Source of the DNA: Pseudomonas sp. URIL14HWK12:I12
GTDB taxonomy: Bacteria > Pseudomonadota > Gammaproteobacteria > Pseudomonadales > Pseudomonadaceae
Reading direction: 5' to 3'
Assembly: GCF_003097135.1 (NCBI RefSeq)
Contig: NZ_QEQL01000001.1
Span: 1,240,001 to 1,304,000, forward strand
DNA: 64,000 nt
Shown: piece after piece, positions 63,434 through 64,000 of the stretch
Layout: every line of letters starts with the position of its first letter
Numbering within the stretch: position 1 is the stretch's first letter
Position numbers and translations under genes: made by a program
The notes under the pieces: generated by a model
The model's input: the letters and a program-made list of their open reading frames with translations, nothing else
What the model was told of the DNA's origin: nothing
Databases searched by the model: none

Positions 63434-64000
63434 ATGACTGCCCACGCTATCTCCCGCAACCCCCACAGCGGTGAGGAACTTGCTCGTTATCCGTTCGAAA
63501 GCGACGCCCAGCTAGACACCGCCCTGGCCGGCACCGCAGCAGCCCAACGCCAGTGGGCGCGCACCCCGCTCGCCCAGCGCGTTCAGGTATTGCAGCAACT
63601 GGCCCAGGCCCTGCTTGCACGGCTGGAGCCGCTGGCGCAGATGATCACCGCTGAAATGGGCAAACCCATCGCCCAGGCCCGCGCCGAGGTGCAGAAGTGC
63701 GCGGCCATGAGCCAGTGGTACGCCGAGCACGGCCCAGCCTTTCTCGCCCCGCAACCGGCACCGGTGGCGGGCCAGCGCGCCTGGTTGGAGTTTCGCCCGC
63801 TGGGCACCGTGCTGGCCGTGATGCCGTGGAACTTCCCCCTGTGGCAAGTGCTGCGCGGGGCAGTGCCGATGCTGCTGGCCGGCAACGCCTATATGCTCAA
63901 ACACGCGCCCAATGTGATGGGCAGCGCCTACCTGCTGAGGGAAGTGTTTGAGCACACCGACCTACCCGCTGGTGCCTTCGAAGTGATCAACGTGGAGCCG
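63434..64000 (+). CDS. sad: Succinate-semialdehyde dehydrogenase Sad-like, N-terminal part
   Basis: The first 189 codons of an aldehyde dehydrogenase are visible; the catalytic Cys lies beyond the window. They closely follow E. coli Sad (YneI): ISRNPHSGEEL, MITAEMGKPIAQARAEV, CAAMSQWYAEHGPAFL, RPLGTVLAVMPWNFPLWQ and LAGNAYMLKHAPNVMG. Sad oxidises succinate semialdehyde with NAD in putrescine and GABA breakdown. GAGGAGG lies 7 bases before the ATG at 63434. It is divergent from the PtrR-like regulator. Confidence 0.9.
   Translation, partial: MTAHAISRNPHSGEELARYPFESDAQLDTALAGTAAAQRQWARTPLAQRVQVLQQLAQALLARLEPLAQMITAEMGKPIAQARAEVQKCAAMSQWYAEHGPAFLAPQPAPVAGQRAWLEFRPLGTVLAVMPWNFPLWQVLRGAVPMLLAGNAYMLKHAPNVMGSAYLLREVFEHTDLPAGAFEVINVEP

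Overview
The window is a stretch of bacterial chromosome of about 64 kb. It is GC-rich and densely coded, with short intergenic gaps. Gene content and protein sequences point to a fluorescent pseudomonad, most likely of the Pseudomonas putida group: the dapA-bamC-MBL-purC block with gcvR and bcp divergent to it, an aotJQMOP-type arginine/ornithine transporter, the ligase-associated DNA-repair genes, katB-ankB and nrtR-pncA-pncB-nadE. I see no rRNA, tRNA, CRISPR array, insertion sequence or prophage. Species assignment is an inference.

Layout. 1-9.2 kb: cell-wall/lysine and envelope housekeeping (purC, an MBL hydrolase, bamC and dapA on the minus strand; gcvR and bcp on the plus strand; an AI-2E/PerM-type permease with a TusA-like protein; the periplasmic protease BepA), then an EamA transporter divergent from a LysR regulator. 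9.4-22.2 kb: a periplasmic cyclophilin, an ABC exporter, and the four-gene ligase-associated repair module (exonuclease, ATP-dependent ligase, DEXH helicase, PdeM), split by a complete aotJQMOP-like operon. 22.2-26.6 kb (minus): cupredoxin-like protein, GGDEF/EAL protein, DUF3034 barrel and lipoprotein truncated globin, which look like one operon spanning the envelope. 26.7-33.1 kb: an ATP-dependent Lon-family protease, a chagasin-like lipoprotein, a chemoreceptor, cmoA-cmoB. 33.1-36.1 kb (minus): an iron-siderophore-type ABC importer.

36.2-41.6 kb is a sulfide/persulfide oxidation island. The genes YeeE, YedE, TauE, a human-like sulfide:quinone oxidoreductase and a persulfide-dioxygenase-like MBL protein form a minus-strand operon. 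It lies divergent to a FisR-type sigma-54 activator, with a readable -24/-12 promoter and clustered inverted repeats upstream. 41.7-43.9 kb: katB-ankB. 44-49.2 kb: an accessory stretch with a GNAT protein, SDR/AraC and GST/HxlR divergent pairs and an orphan membrane protein. 49.4-54.3 kb: a large AlgE-like RTX protein whose C5-epimerase active site is mutated, then a TonB-dependent receptor with a Fur-like box. 54.3-57.7 kb: NAD salvage (nrtR, pncA, pncB, nadE). 58.1-64 kb: an AbrB-family membrane protein, a small conserved protein, a LysR/quinone-reductase pair, an EamA transporter preceded by a valine/alanine-rich leader peptide and nested hairpins, and a PtrR-like regulator divergent from a Sad-type aldehyde dehydrogenase that runs off the window.

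The most unusual elements are the leader-peptide attenuator at 61.5 kb, the apparently dead AlgE-like epimerase, the cupredoxin/PDE/barrel/globin operon, the FisR promoter architecture, and the repair module interrupted by an amino-acid transport operon.
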